Shown here: in pieces, positions 1 through 8,512 of the stretch
Numbering within the stretch: the first letter of the stretch is position 1
How the letters are laid out: the number at the start of each line of letters is the position of its first letter
NCBI GenBank assembly: GCA_019359035.1
Contig: JAHHIC010000066.1
Span: forward strand, 62,001-126,000
Length of the DNA: 64,000 nt
Reading direction: 5' to 3'
Source of the DNA: Scytonematopsis contorta HA4267-MV1
GTDB taxonomy: Bacteria > Cyanobacteriota > Cyanobacteriia > Cyanobacteriales > Nostocaceae
Made by a program: the position numbers and the translations under genes
The notes under the pieces: generated by a model
What the model saw: the letters and a program-made list of their open reading frames with translations, nothing else
Databases searched by the model: none
Told to the model about the DNA's origin: nothing

Positions 1-1197
1 ACCCGTTGCAAATATTCTTCCATCTGGTGTAAAAGCAACGCATCTTACCATTCCATTATGCTTGTGCAAAATATCAATTAAATCGTTAGCTCCCACATGC
101 CAAATTTTAATTGTTGAATCTGCTCCACCGCTAACCAAAGTTTGTCCATCGGAACTAAATGCAAGGGAATTTATTTCATCCACTTGTCCCGATGTAATCC
201 AAGGATATTCAGAAAAAGTACCGATTAATTCCCCCTGAGTCAAATCCCATATCTTGGTTTCACCCCTACTACCACTTGCTACCAAAGATAATATTTTACC
301 TTCACTTCTGCATTTACTAAAAGTCAAACAATTAATTCCACGAGTATGACCATTTAGGGTTTGAACACATTCCCAATCACCAATAAAATTTTTTAGTGAA
401 TGATTTGTGGCTAAAGTTTCAATGTTATTGGGAATTAATACTTCATCCAGCGCAGGTTGTAGTTCTTTTTTAGCAATTAATGATTCTAAATACCAATTTA
501 ATCCCCCAGCATATAACAAATTACTTGGTGTAATATCAACCTTTGGCTCATTAAGCTCAATTTGATTACTGGGGAGAAAACCCGCAATTACAGCTTGTTT
601 TTCGTAACCACGACTACCTGTAAAAGGATAAAACAAACATAAAAAAATTAATACTTGGCAACTGTTCAAGTCTTCTTGATTTACAGACCATTTAATTCTC
701 TCTTTTCTAATGCCATTAAAACTTTCACTATCTGCGACAATAACTTTAATTTTCAGCTTGGAACCGAGTGTCAGCAAGTAAGGAAATTTACTTTCTCCTC
801 GTAAATTACCCTCATCATCTAAAACCATATTACTAACAGCATCAACTGGGATTTTTTTTACTAATTTACCCAGACGTTCCGACATTACACGCTCAACAAC
901 TTGCTCACGAAACAAATAAACCTCCGCTTGCTGTAGAAAATAGTCGCAAAAAGGTGTATCCCATTCAGCATCATCAGGGTAATCCGATGGAATCGGGGGT
1001 GGATTTTTCGCAACAATTTTCGCTTGCTGATGAGCAATTTCCGACATTTGGAGTAATGAATCACCCCAAAATGCGATAATCTCACTGTGACAACCTCTAG
1101 CTTGACTTTCTAGTAAAGACAAGTCATAGGTTCTTGTTTTTTTGACCCGCTGAATAAAATCAGCCTGTTGAGCTTTGAGTAAGCTAATCCAATCCAT
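1..1197 (-). CDS. WD40-repeat protein, C-terminus cut by the left window edge
   Basis: The frame is open from an ATG at 1197 to base 1, giving 399 residues with no stop, so the gene continues outside the window. The first ~270 residues are a non-repetitive, mostly soluble region (starts MDWISLLKAQQ) that I do not recognise. From about residue 278 there are WD40 units: NGHTRGINCLTF followed by ASGSRGETKIWDL, then INSLAFSSDGQTLVSGGADSTIKIWHV, split here as INSLAFSSDGQ and SGGADSTIKIWHV, then the start of a third at MVRCVAFTPDGRIFATG. WD40 propellers are protein-interaction scaffolds and are abundant in filamentous cyanobacteria. A role cannot be assigned. It is divergent from nothing nearby and stands alone. 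Confidence 0.8.
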   Translation of the reverse strand, partial: MDWISLLKAQQADFIQRVKKTRTYDLSLLESQARGCHSEIIAFWGDSLLQMSEIAHQQAKIVAKNPPPIPSDYPDDAEWDTPFCDYFLQQAEVYLFREQVVERVMSERLGKLVKKIPVDAVSNMVLDDEGNLRGESKFPYLLTLGSKLKIKVIVADSESFNGIRKERIKWSVNQEDLNSCQVLIFLCLFYPFTGSRGYEKQAVIAGFLPSNQIELNEPKVDITPSNLLYAGGLNWYLESLIAKKELQPALDEVLIPNNIETLATNHSLKNFIGDWECVQTLNGHTRGINCLTFSKCRSEGKILSLVASGSRGETKIWDLTQGELIGTFSEYPWITSGQVDEINSLAFSSDGQTLVSGGADSTIKIWHVGANDLIDILHKHNGMVRCVAFTPDGRIFATG

Positions 1198-1305
1198 GTG
1201 CATACCTATAGCACACTTTTGTATACTTAAGGTAAGCTATTTCTGAGTAATTTTTAAAATCATCTGAATACAATAAACATTTAGTAATTTTTCATACCTG
1301 TAAAT

Positions 1306-1334
1306 GTAGGTTGGGTTGAGGAACTAAATCCAAC
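1306..1334. repeat. Dispersed repeat, GTAGGTTGGGTTGAGG family
   Basis: 29 bp beginning GTAGGTTGGGTTGAGG. The reverse complement of 61857-61885 matches at about 27 of 29 positions. The repeat lies upstream of the WD40 gene. Confidence 0.6.
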
Positions 1335-1385
1335 AATACGCAATAACTACATCTAATAGCTACAAAATATACAGATTAATAAGAA

Positions 1386-1751
1386 TTACTGGTTATTATT
1401 TTTACTATCATTATGATTATTAGCTTCCAATCGTTTAATTTTCATCAGTAAATCTGATTCACTATTACCGCTAGCTATAATTTCCAGGTTAGCAATTCTC
1501 TCCTCCAGTAGCTCTATTTGCTGCTGTTGCGGAAGTGAATACTGGTATTTTTTATTATCAGAACGCCAAACAGCGACTGTACCCACAGCAGCACCACCCA
1601 GTGCAGCTAAAGGGATAAGTGGGCTTCTGGTGATACCTGTAAGCGGTATACTAATTGCCATTATTGCAACCGTAAGTCCCCAAATATTTGAGGTCGCTGC
1701 TACACGAGGGTCTTTTGGTTGTTCAAAATTTTGTTGTGATTTTTTACCCAT
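1386..1751 (-). CDS. Small membrane protein with C-terminal coiled coil, unknown function
   Basis: 121 residues from an ATG at 1751. Residues 1-20 are polar (MGKKSQQNFEQPKDPR). Two hydrophobic stretches follow at about 24-40 and 45-62, compatible with a two-helix hairpin in the membrane. Residues 75-112 (QQQQIELLEERIANLEII and on) look like a short coiled coil, and the tail is Asn/Lys-rich. No family is recognised with certainty. It has its own intergenic spaces on both sides and seems monocistronic. It is likely real because of the ordered membrane plus coiled-coil layout. Confidence 0.6.
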   Translation of the reverse strand: MGKKSQQNFEQPKDPRVAATSNIWGLTVAIMAISIPLTGITRSPLIPLAALGGAAVGTVAVWRSDNKKYQYSLPQQQQIELLEERIANLEIIASGNSESDLLMKIKRLEANNHNDSKNNNQ

Positions 1752-1860
1752 GATTTTTATTTCTCATTTTTATTTCTTAAGGGGCTATTCAAATACTTTG
1801 ACATGAGTATTAGCAAAAGTGCCTCTTACTTTAGAATTAGGAAAATATACTTATTGGGCT

Positions 1861-2018
1861 AATTGGTAATTGGTAATTGGTAATGGGTAATTGGTAATGG
1901 GTAATTGGTAATTGGTAATTGGTAATTGGTAATTGGTAATTGGTAATTGGTAATGGGTAATTGGTAATTGGTAATTGATTTTACCCACTCCCCACTCCCC
2001 ACTCCCTATTCCCCAACT
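1861..2018. repeat. Heptanucleotide (STRR-type) tandem arrays
   Basis: The interval 1752-2060 has no gene. From about 1861 to 1976 it is an almost pure array of 7-mers, TAATTGG with TAATGGG variants. From about 1981 to 2018 a second C-rich array of ACTCCCC/ATTCCCC units follows. Such short tandemly repeated 7-mers are known from heterocystous cyanobacteria. The array reads open in one frame, which falsely lengthens the next ORF. Confidence 0.9.
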
Positions 2019-2060
2019 TTCCATATAAAATCAAATGAGTATTTATATCATCAAGGGCTA

Positions 2061-2726
2061 ATGAGTAATCACATTTTTTTAGTGGGTGCTAGTCGTGGTG
2101 TTGGTAAGGAAATCGCAAAATTTCTCACAGCACAAAATACTAAGGTAACAGCACTTCTGAGAACAGATACCGCTCGTGCTGATATCGAGGGGATGGGAGC
2201 GCAGGTTGTTTCGGGAGATGCGTTGAATTCTGCTGATATCGAAAGTGCGATGTCAACTGCTGAACCTATCGATGCTGTAATTAGTACAATTGGTGGTTTA
2301 CCTGGTGAAAGTGTAAGACCGGATTACTTGGGTAATAAAAATCTTATTGACGCAGCGGTCAAAGCAGGAGTCAAAAAATTTATACTGGTCACTTCGATTG
2401 GTACTGGAAATAGCGTTGATGCTTTACCACCCCAAGCTCTAGAAACTCTTAAACCAGTTTTGATAGAAAAAGACAAAGCTGAACAATATTTAATGCAAAG
2501 TGGACTTAATTATACGATTGTGCGTCCTGGTGGATTAAAATCGGAAGCCGCAACCGGAAATGGGGTATTAACCGAAGATACAAGTGTTGTTGGTAGCATT
2601 CATCGTGCTGATGTCGCACAACAAGTTTGTCGATGTTTGGACTGGGAAAAAGCTAACAATAAAGTTTTGTCAGCTGTCGATAAAAATATGTTATTTGGAC
2701 AAGCTCCCTTTGAGGAATTCAGTTAA
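2061..2726 (+). CDS. Atypical short-chain dehydrogenase/reductase (NAD(P)-binding, NmrA-like)
   Basis: 221 residues. The Rossmann fold starts at once (MSNHIFLVGASRGVGK, with G9-G13-G15 forming the dinucleotide loop), and the 'ISTIGG' and 'KKFILVTSIGTG' strands are typical of atypical SDRs of the NmrA/SDR_a5 kind. The classical YxxxK pair is not evident, as is usual in that subgroup. I chose the ATG at 2061 rather than an upstream start because the upstream 31 codons come from the tandem 7-mer array and a purine-rich AAGGG lies just before 2061. Substrate unknown. It is convergent with the YjbQ gene. Confidence 0.8.
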   Translation: MSNHIFLVGASRGVGKEIAKFLTAQNTKVTALLRTDTARADIEGMGAQVVSGDALNSADIESAMSTAEPIDAVISTIGGLPGESVRPDYLGNKNLIDAAVKAGVKKFILVTSIGTGNSVDALPPQALETLKPVLIEKDKAEQYLMQSGLNYTIVRPGGLKSEAATGNGVLTEDTSVVGSIHRADVAQQVCRCLDWEKANNKVLSAVDKNMLFGQAPFEEFS

Positions 2727-2736
2727 CGGTCAACAG

Positions 2737-3177
2737 TCAACAATAATAAATCTGACAATAAACTGTTCGCTTACGAGGTCCATCTAATTCAAAAAATAAA
2801 ATTGATTGATATGTTCCCAAGGCTAATTTACTATCCACAATGGGAACTGTCTCACTATTATTAAGCATCATTGCCATCAGATGGGAGTGAGCATTCATTG
2901 GCTCATCTGGTGGAATATCTTTTCTGAGATGTAAATCGTTATGTAAATACTTGTCTGACTCTGGTGCTATTTTACGTAAAAAAGTTTTAATATCTTCTAA
3001 TAATCTTACTTCATATTCATTTATTGCTAAAGCTGTTGTTGTGTGTCGCGAAAAAATTAAGACATGACCATTTTCAATAGAGGTTGATATAATTAATTCT
3101 TCAATTTGTGGAGTTATATTATAAATATTTATCCCTGGTTCTGTTTCGATTTCTAGTATTTTGTTTACAATTTCCAT
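2737..3177 (-). CDS. YjbQ family protein (UPF0047, secondary thiamine-phosphate synthase-like)
   Basis: 146 residues, the usual length for the family. Diagnostic pieces are 'LIFSRHTTTALAINE' (about 40-54) and 'NAHSHLMAMML' (about 94-104), carrying the conserved His residues of the YjbQ fold, then 'LGTYQSILFFELDGPR'. Members have a weak thiamine-phosphate synthase activity and no settled main role. The ATG at 3177 has GGGAG at about -12. A longer reading from 3282 would be encoded by the GC-rich dispersed repeat and is not credible. It follows the aminotransferase on the same strand with 85 bases between, so co-transcription is possible although a hairpin repeat lies between them. Confidence 0.85.
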   Translation of the reverse strand: MEIVNKILEIETEPGINIYNITPQIEELIISTSIENGHVLIFSRHTTTALAINEYEVRLLEDIKTFLRKIAPESDKYLHNDLHLRKDIPPDEPMNAHSHLMAMMLNNSETVPIVDSKLALGTYQSILFFELDGPRKRTVYCQIYYC

Positions 3178-3223
3178 ATTTGTAGCTCCCGAAAGGATGT
3201 AAACTGGAACATTCTTCTCTTCT

Positions 3224-3268
3224 CTTTCCCCCCCTTTCCTTATAGGGAAGGGGGGTAGGGGGTTAGGT
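3224..3268. repeat. GC-rich hairpin repeat (CCCCTTCC...GGAAGGGG family)
   Basis: A single arm of the same family as the MITE-like element ends described elsewhere: a CCCCCCTTTCC / GGAAGGGGGG stem, then TAGGGGGTTAGGT. The terminal TTAGGT gives the TAA stop of the upstream aminotransferase gene on the minus strand (3263-3265). It could act as a terminator. Confidence 0.65.
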
Positions 3269-4441
3269 CTCCATATCTCCAAATATTCGTTTTAGACCTT
3301 TGATTAATCTTTCTATTCCTTCTTTTGCGGTTTCTTGTTGTAAAGCTCCATAAGCAACACGCAAATAACATCCATCTTCCATCCCAAATGTTGTACCAGG
3401 AATGACCGCAACTTGATGTTCTTGGATAAGTTTTGTGACTAATTCAAAAGTATCCATGTTTGTATGTATTCTCAGGAAAAAGTAAAAAGCTCCTGCGGTG
3501 GGTGCAATTGTACAAAAATCTCCTATATTTTTCAAAGATTCCAATACTAATTCTCGTACTTGAGAAATAGCTGCAATATTTTGATTAATATATTCTGGGT
3601 CGGACTGTAATGCTCCCAACGCTGCATATTGAGAAACTACAGGTGGACAAATCAAAATTGTATCTTGAATTTTTCTCACAGAAACTAGTAGTTTTTTTGG
3701 TATTACCATATAACCAATACGCCAACTAGCAAAACCATAAGCTTTAGAAAGGCTATATATGGAAATAGTATACTCGCTGCTGTCTGCAAATGAACCTGGT
3801 GAGGTATGTTTTACTCCGTCGTAGGTAAAATATTCATAAGCTTCATCGCTAATATGATAAATTCCTCTTTCCCGGCAAATTTGATTAATATGAAACAATG
3901 ATTCTTTTGAATATACTACCCCTGTTGGGTTATTGGGTGATATTGTCACTATAGCCCTAGTTTTTTCTGTAATTGCTTGAGAAATTGCTTCTGGACGTAG
4001 TTGGTAATTTTCATCTGTTGCTACTAAAACTGGATGACACCCTGCCATTTTTATTGCCATTTCATGATTGAAATAATAGGGTGTGTTTAAAATTATTTCG
4101 TCCCCTACTGTGGTAATAGCAAGTACAGCATTGTTAAATGCCATATTACTACCTGCGGTCACAACAATACAATTTTTATCAGTAATTTCTATCTTGTTAA
4201 AATTTTGTAATTTAAATGTAATTGCTGCTAATAATGGGGGAATTCCTTCAACTGCTTTATATAAATTATTTGTTGGTTCAGCTAAAAATTTTGGCAAAAT
4301 TTCGATAGCTTCCTGAGGTGGGGGGTAAGACACAACACCTTGTCCCAGAGAAATTGTTCCAGGATTTTTTTGGATTAATTCCCCAACAATCGGAATAATT
4401 GGCGACTGTATAGGCTCCATCCGAGATATAATATCAGACAT
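3263..4441 (-). CDS. Pyridoxal-phosphate-dependent aminotransferase, class I/II
   Basis: 392 residues, normal length for fold-type I aminotransferases. Visible landmarks are 'GTISLGQGVVSYPPP' near residue 29, 'TAGSNMAFNNAV' (cofactor phosphate region), 'SPNNPTGVVYS' near 167, 'ISDEAYEYF' (the Asp that binds the pyridine N), and 'SLSKAYGFASWRIGYM' holding the Schiff-base Lys. The C-terminal 'GCYLRVAYG' has the Arg for the substrate carboxylate. Amino-donor specificity cannot be read off. ATG at 4441. The last codon plus stop (acc TAA) coincide with the end of a dispersed repeat, so the native C-terminus may have been altered by that insertion. Confidence 0.88.
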   Translation of the reverse strand: MSDIISRMEPIQSPIIPIVGELIQKNPGTISLGQGVVSYPPPQEAIEILPKFLAEPTNNLYKAVEGIPPLLAAITFKLQNFNKIEITDKNCIVVTAGSNMAFNNAVLAITTVGDEIILNTPYYFNHEMAIKMAGCHPVLVATDENYQLRPEAISQAITEKTRAIVTISPNNPTGVVYSKESLFHINQICRERGIYHISDEAYEYFTYDGVKHTSPGSFADSSEYTISIYSLSKAYGFASWRIGYMVIPKKLLVSVRKIQDTILICPPVVSQYAALGALQSDPEYINQNIAAISQVRELVLESLKNIGDFCTIAPTAGAFYFFLRIHTNMDTFELVTKLIQEHQVAVIPGTTFGMEDGCYLRVAYGALQQETAKEGIERLIKGLKRIFGDMET

Positions 4442-4709
4442 TTGTCAAACAATTTTGAATTTTGTTTTAATTTTAAATCTTCCCGATACCTTGTGCTTCA
4501 AATACACAATACTAGTCTCTTTACATAATTGTAATAAAAATTTAACAATATTACCAATGCCGCACCTAGCAAGCCATTAGCACAACAAATTACCTTCATT
4601 TTTATGAAAAATTATTCATATAATAACAATGGAGGTAACAACGGTTACAAAACCAAAGACATAGGCTTTGATACTTTGAAGTTCATAGACGCAAAGGGGT
4701 CTTGTCATT

Positions 4710-5498
4710 GTGGGTTCGGTCTGTATTGAAATCGTTGAGGGAAATCCGCATCTCAGGTCGTTGTTAGGCTGGCACTTACAACAACTGGAGTACCGGGTAC
4801 ATCAAGCTGCTAGCATTTATCAAGCTAGAGAAGTATTCATTAGCCATCAACCGACGTTAGTGATTCTTGATGCTGACTTACCAGATGGTGATGGTATTGA
4901 ATTTTGTCGTTGGTTACATCGTCAGCAACAGCCATTAATTTTAATGCTATCCGCTCGAAGTAACGAAGCTGATGTAGTTGCAGGGTTGAAAGCAGGAGCT
5001 GATGATTATCTGAGTAAGCCTTTTGGGATGCAAGAGTTTTTAGCGCGAACAGAAGCGTTAATTCGTCGTAAGCGCACACCTGTTGCACCTGCTTATTTGG
5101 ATTATGGCTCGCTGCAAATTGATTTAGTTCAGCGTCGCGTTCGTTTCCAAGGAGAGTTTATTGATTTGACTCCCCAGGAATTTAGTTTGTTATATGTTTT
5201 AGCGCAAGCCGGGGGAACAGCTCTATCTCGGTCAGAATTATTACGTCGCGCTTGGCCCGATGCCATAGATAATCCGCGTACAATTGACACCCACGTTTTA
5301 TCACTCAGAAAAAAAGTTGAATTAGACCCACGGCAACCCAGTTTAATTCAAACTATCCGTAATGTTGGCTACCGATTTAACATTGAACTTTTGAATGTGA
5401 ATAATAATAATCATCAACAACAGTCACAAGTTAAAGTCACAAACCACAAATTTCATAATCATCGCTCTCCTCTGACTCAGAGGACGGTTTCGGGGTAG
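4710..5498 (+). CDS. OmpR/PhoB-type response regulator with atypical acidic pocket
   Basis: 262 residues: receiver domain about 4-120, winged-helix DNA-binding domain about 130-226, then a 35-residue Asn/Gln/His-rich tail. In the receiver, the phospho-acceptor Asp54 (VILDADLPDG) and Lys103 (LSKPF) are present, but the usual acidic pair at the end of strand 1 is E10-G11. The winged helix shows 'FIDLTPQEFSLLYVLA' and 'TIDTHVLSLRKKVE'. Start is GTG at 4710 with AAGGGG about 10 bases upstream. No histidine kinase is adjacent, so it is an orphan regulator. The missing acid recalls regulators that work without phosphorylation, such as NblR, but I cannot assign it to NblR. Confidence 0.85.
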   Translation: MGSVCIEIVEGNPHLRSLLGWHLQQLEYRVHQAASIYQAREVFISHQPTLVILDADLPDGDGIEFCRWLHRQQQPLILMLSARSNEADVVAGLKAGADDYLSKPFGMQEFLARTEALIRRKRTPVAPAYLDYGSLQIDLVQRRVRFQGEFIDLTPQEFSLLYVLAQAGGTALSRSELLRRAWPDAIDNPRTIDTHVLSLRKKVELDPRQPSLIQTIRNVGYRFNIELLNVNNNNHQQQSQVKVTNHKFHNHRSPLTQRTVSG

Positions 5499-5500
5499 AG

Positions 5501-5660
5501 AATGGGGAGTGGGGAATGGGGAATGGAGAATTGGGGGTGGGGTGCGTTCAAAATACAGCAAGTTAATTTAGATATTTCCGTCTAAAAATGTAGAGACGTT
5601 ACATGTAACGTCTCTACATAATTCGTTCCTACTCCCTACTCCCCATTCCCCACTCCCCAT
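5501..5660. repeat. Palindrome flanked by inverted 7-mer arrays
   Basis: GGGGAGT/GGGGAAT units at 5501-5540 and their complements at about 5628-5660 flank a perfect 28-bp palindrome at 5590-5617 (arm GTAGAGACGTTACA). The right array enters the 3' end of the ABC ATPase gene and encodes its last residues. Confidence 0.8.
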
Positions 5661-6414
5661 CATCTTCTGCTTCTGCTTGTTTGAGGCTTTCGCGCAAATT
5701 TTCCCAGTTAACGGAAGATGTTGTTTGATTTGTTGTTTGATTTAACATCAGTCGTCCTTGGTGGAGTTGCAGTAGTCGTGTAGCAAACTGCTGTTGCAAT
5801 TCCAAATTGTTATTTATCATGAAAATTGTTGTTTGCTGACTGGAAGCGATTTGGGTCAGGACTTTGATTAGTCTTTCTGCTGTACCCAAGTCTAATGCTG
5901 AGGTCGGTTCATCTAATAATAAAACTTTAGGTTCGATGACTAACGCACGAGCAATAGAGACGAGTTGTCGCTGTCCGAATGAAAGTTGTACCTCTGTGCG
6001 TCCTAACCAATCGTCGGGTATTCGTAGTTGTTCTATCCAACTGGTGGTTCTCTTAGCAATTTCTTGTTTTGGCAAACCTCGTAAAACCAACCCGTAGGCT
6101 AAACTGTCTCTAACAGTCATTCCTAAAAGTTTAGGTTCCTGGGAAAGTAATGTTACCTGTTGACGTAGCTGTAAAACAGGAATTTGGCGATATTCCCGAT
6201 TTTCCAAATAAATTTTACCGCTAGTGGGTTCGCTTAGACGGTTAAGTAAACGAAATAAATGAGTTTTACCAGCACCCGACACTCCAACGATAGCAACAGT
6301 TTCACCGCTTAATACTTCAAAAGAAATATCCTGCAGTATGGGGTGTCCCGGCAAACTATCTTTGTTTTGGACACCCAGCTTGGTAAATAGATTAACTTGT
6401 TCTAGCCGAAGCAT
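5629..6414 (-). CDS. ABC transporter ATP-binding protein, H-loop His replaced
   Basis: 261 residues, one nucleotide-binding domain. Walker A is GVSGAGKT (44-51), signature LSFGQ (144-148), Walker B VLLLDEPT (164-171). The H-loop position reads MINNNLEL, so the switch His is Asn202. Probably a soluble subunit of an importer or exporter; substrate unknown. The 186-residue membrane protein gene lies 53 bases upstream on the same strand, but it does not look like a permease. The extreme C-terminus (GEWGMGSRE) is encoded by a GGGGAGT-type tandem repeat that has replaced or extended the native end. Confidence 0.82.
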   Translation of the reverse strand: MLRLEQVNLFTKLGVQNKDSLPGHPILQDISFEVLSGETVAIVGVSGAGKTHLFRLLNRLSEPTSGKIYLENREYRQIPVLQLRQQVTLLSQEPKLLGMTVRDSLAYGLVLRGLPKQEIAKRTTSWIEQLRIPDDWLGRTEVQLSFGQRQLVSIARALVIEPKVLLLDEPTSALDLGTAERLIKVLTQIASSQQTTIFMINNNLELQQQFATRLLQLHQGRLMLNQTTNQTTSSVNWENLRESLKQAEAEDDGEWGMGSRE

Positions 6415-6467
6415 AGGTTATTTTTTTCTTCTTAGCGTTCTTAGCGTCTTAGCGTGAGGCTTTTTCT

Positions 6468-7028
6468 TTAACCTAATTGACCCAAAGCAGTAGTAATAGT
6501 CCAAGCATCCACCAGTAAAAGCAGAAAACTGAACAATAGTAAAGTAAAATACATCCACGGTTGCGCCAAAGGATACACATCCTTAGTATCGATACCCGTT
6601 TTTTGCTGAACTTCTCTAACCAAACGTGCAAATCCCGCTACACGCATCGGTAACAAATAAGCCTTCCCTTCCTGACTGAGAAAGTAATAAACCAAACCAC
6701 CTTGACCCGTAGTTCTGGGTTTTAATTCCTTCACTTGCGACCAAGGTAGCGTCCAACCTTTGCGGAAAAATCGCGGAACCCAATTGGGATAAGTTACTTT
6801 AATTCCTTCATCATCTAAAATAACTCTTTCTGATAATGCCGCATAAAGAGCCACAAAACCGAAACCGATTCCAACCCAAAGCAACGAGGATGGGACAGGG
6901 GAATTAGTAACCTCAGATAAAAAAGGTAGCGGTACAGTAAGAGCTATGTAAAGACACAATAGTGTGATGCGAATTAAAGGTGAAAGACGAAATAGTGAGT
7001 CTGGGGTATTGCTTTCAGTTACAGTCAC
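6468..7028 (-). CDS. Membrane protein with a PH-like central region, unknown function
   Basis: 186 residues. Hydrophobic segments at about 18-38, 48-66 and 160-183. Between them a soluble stretch (ERVILDDEGIKVTYP, then WTLPWSQVKELKPR) has the pattern of bacterial PH-like membrane proteins. Start is GTG at 7028 preceded by AAGAAG; no better ATG exists downstream. It sits 53 bases upstream of the ABC ATPase gene on the same strand and may be co-transcribed with it. Confidence 0.7.
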   Translation of the reverse strand: MTVTESNTPDSLFRLSPLIRITLLCLYIALTVPLPFLSEVTNSPVPSSLLWVGIGFGFVALYAALSERVILDDEGIKVTYPNWVPRFFRKGWTLPWSQVKELKPRTTGQGGLVYYFLSQEGKAYLLPMRVAGFARLVREVQQKTGIDTKDVYPLAQPWMYFTLLLFSFLLLLVDAWTITTALGQLG

Positions 7029-7218
7029 GGCTTCTTGCTTAATCTATAAATGTTTAATTATATGTTAGCGTTGGTTTAAAATTCGTGTGACGTAATTCTT
7101 AGCTGAAAATAATCAAAACTTTATATTGAAAACTTACAACGTCTCTAAATAATATTAAATAACAGTTAGAATAGATGCAGATAAGTTGAAACTTAGTTCA
7201 GGGATTTTTCACCCTTGT

Positions 7219-7413
7219 CAGTAGAAAAATTCATTTGATATAGTTGCGAAATAGAAAAAACAAAAGCATTTACTTGGTTGCAAATAACGTATAAATGCAC
7301 AGTTTGGAAATGTCATTTACTCCTATATAAGCTCAAGGTATTTATATTAACCTTGGCATTTGGTAGGTATGGCATTGCATGGTAGTGAAGAAAAAAGGTT
7401 GCTCTACATTCCG
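7219..7413 (+). pseudogene. Decayed partial copy of the M15 peptidase gene at 8513
   Basis: Within the gene-free stretch 7029-7484, bases from about 7219 to 7413 align co-linearly with 9056-9240 of the M15 peptidase gene. Shared blocks include 'ggaaatgtcattt' versus 'ccaaatgtcattt', 'accttggcatt', 'gcatggtagtgaagaa' and 'gctctacatt' versus 'gctctacact'. The copy has small indels, and its best frame ends at TAG where the intact gene encodes WHG. Only the 3' third remains. The homology stops just before the point where the intact gene carries a 28-bp palindrome. Confidence 0.75.
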
Positions 7414-7484
7414 ATTATCAATTGATTTTGTGTTCATTGAAAAAGGTTTGGCTTCTTATATTGGAGTAATGAGAACTTACAACT

Positions 7485-7943
7485 ATGAATAAACTTTCTA
7501 CCGCTTGCTTGACCTTGTTGGTATCTGTTGTTCCTGTTTTAGCCTCTAATTCGAGCGCTAATGCAATTCCTTTAAATCCATCACATCGTGAGTATTTGCG
7601 ACCAGAGAATCAAGGCAGAAACTCATATCGCAATAATTGGGAACGAGCTATTCGTAGAGGAATAATTGACAGACCTAGCCGAGTTCGTAACTCAAACGAA
7701 GCTTGGCAATTGTTCTTAGAAGCTGCTAGAAATGGTGATAGATACAATGCTACACGTCGTTTAGGTCAGTATTTGGTTATATATTCTGAAATATATGGCG
7801 TTTATGCTGCTTTAGAAGAAGAACAAAGAATTAATAGAGTACTGCTACGACGAACAGACAGAGATATTCGTCAGTTGTATCCACTATTTAATCGTATTTT
7901 CCCAATAAGTACTCCTCCCTATGAACAGGATGCACCGTATTAA
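7485..7943 (+). CDS. Small exported protein, unknown function
   Basis: 152 residues. The N-terminus is a clear signal peptide (MNKLSTACLTLLVSVVPVLA, likely cleaved near SANA at about 25-28). The mature part is helical and Arg-rich (NWERAIRRGIIDRPSRVRN, RVLLRRTDRDIRQLYP). No family recognised. ATG at 7485, with GGAG about 16-20 bases upstream as the only weak ribosome-site candidate. It lies between the M15 pseudogene fragment and the tandem repeats at 8045. Confidence 0.7.
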   Translation: MNKLSTACLTLLVSVVPVLASNSSANAIPLNPSHREYLRPENQGRNSYRNNWERAIRRGIIDRPSRVRNSNEAWQLFLEAARNGDRYNATRRLGQYLVIYSEIYGVYAALEEEQRINRVLLRRTDRDIRQLYPLFNRIFPISTPPYEQDAPY

Positions 7944-8018
7944 AATATTTTCAAATTAACAATTAATTGCTCATAGCATTTTTCAGTTAACTTACGTACT
8001 ACTTAAATTAGTAAAAAT

Positions 8019-8184
8019 CTTGTGGGGTGGGCATCCTTGCCCGCCCTGTCCTGTCTACTTCATCAGACCCTGTCCTGTCTACTTCATCAGACCCTGTCCT
8101 GTCTACTTCATCAGACCCTGTCCTGTCTACTTCACCAGACCGCCCTATGTATTTCACCAGACCGCCCTATGTATTTCATCAGAC
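8019..8184. repeat. GGGTGGGCATCC hairpin followed by six 22-24-bp tandem units
   Basis: The gap 7944-8512 contains a copy of the dispersed TCTTGTGGGGTGGGCATCC...GCCC hairpin (about 8019-8046), then four 24-bp units (cctgtcctgtct acttcatcagac) at 8045-8140 and two related 22-bp units at 8141-8184. All three forward frames stay open through the array, so the 65-77 codon ORFs there are artefacts. The rest (8185-8512) is AT-rich with nothing recognisable. Confidence 0.85.
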
Positions 8185-8512
8185 TGCCAGAAACGTCAGG
8201 TCAAGCTTCTCTCATAATTGTTAAATATATTTACATACATTTGTTTAAAAAATAATACACAAAAAGTATTACACTTACTAAAAATAAGTTTTAACATACA
8301 CCCTTGCGAATTTATTATCAATCGCTAGGTATTTTTTCATGGCAATTTTAAGTTTTCATAAACTCAAAGCTTTTTGCTGCTTACAATCTGGGGATTTACT
8401 TATTTTTTAATGATAAGTGCAACCACTGTGGATAGCACAAAAGTAATCGAGTTACAACAATAAAACCAAACTAAAATTATTTTTCAATTAAACCTGCCAA
8501 ACAGAGAAATGC

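Noticed and set aside
8020-8255. Open reading frames of 65-77 codons in three forward frames
   Set aside because: They are translations of a 22-24-bp tandem array; all frames are open because the unit has no stop, and no start context or family is seen.
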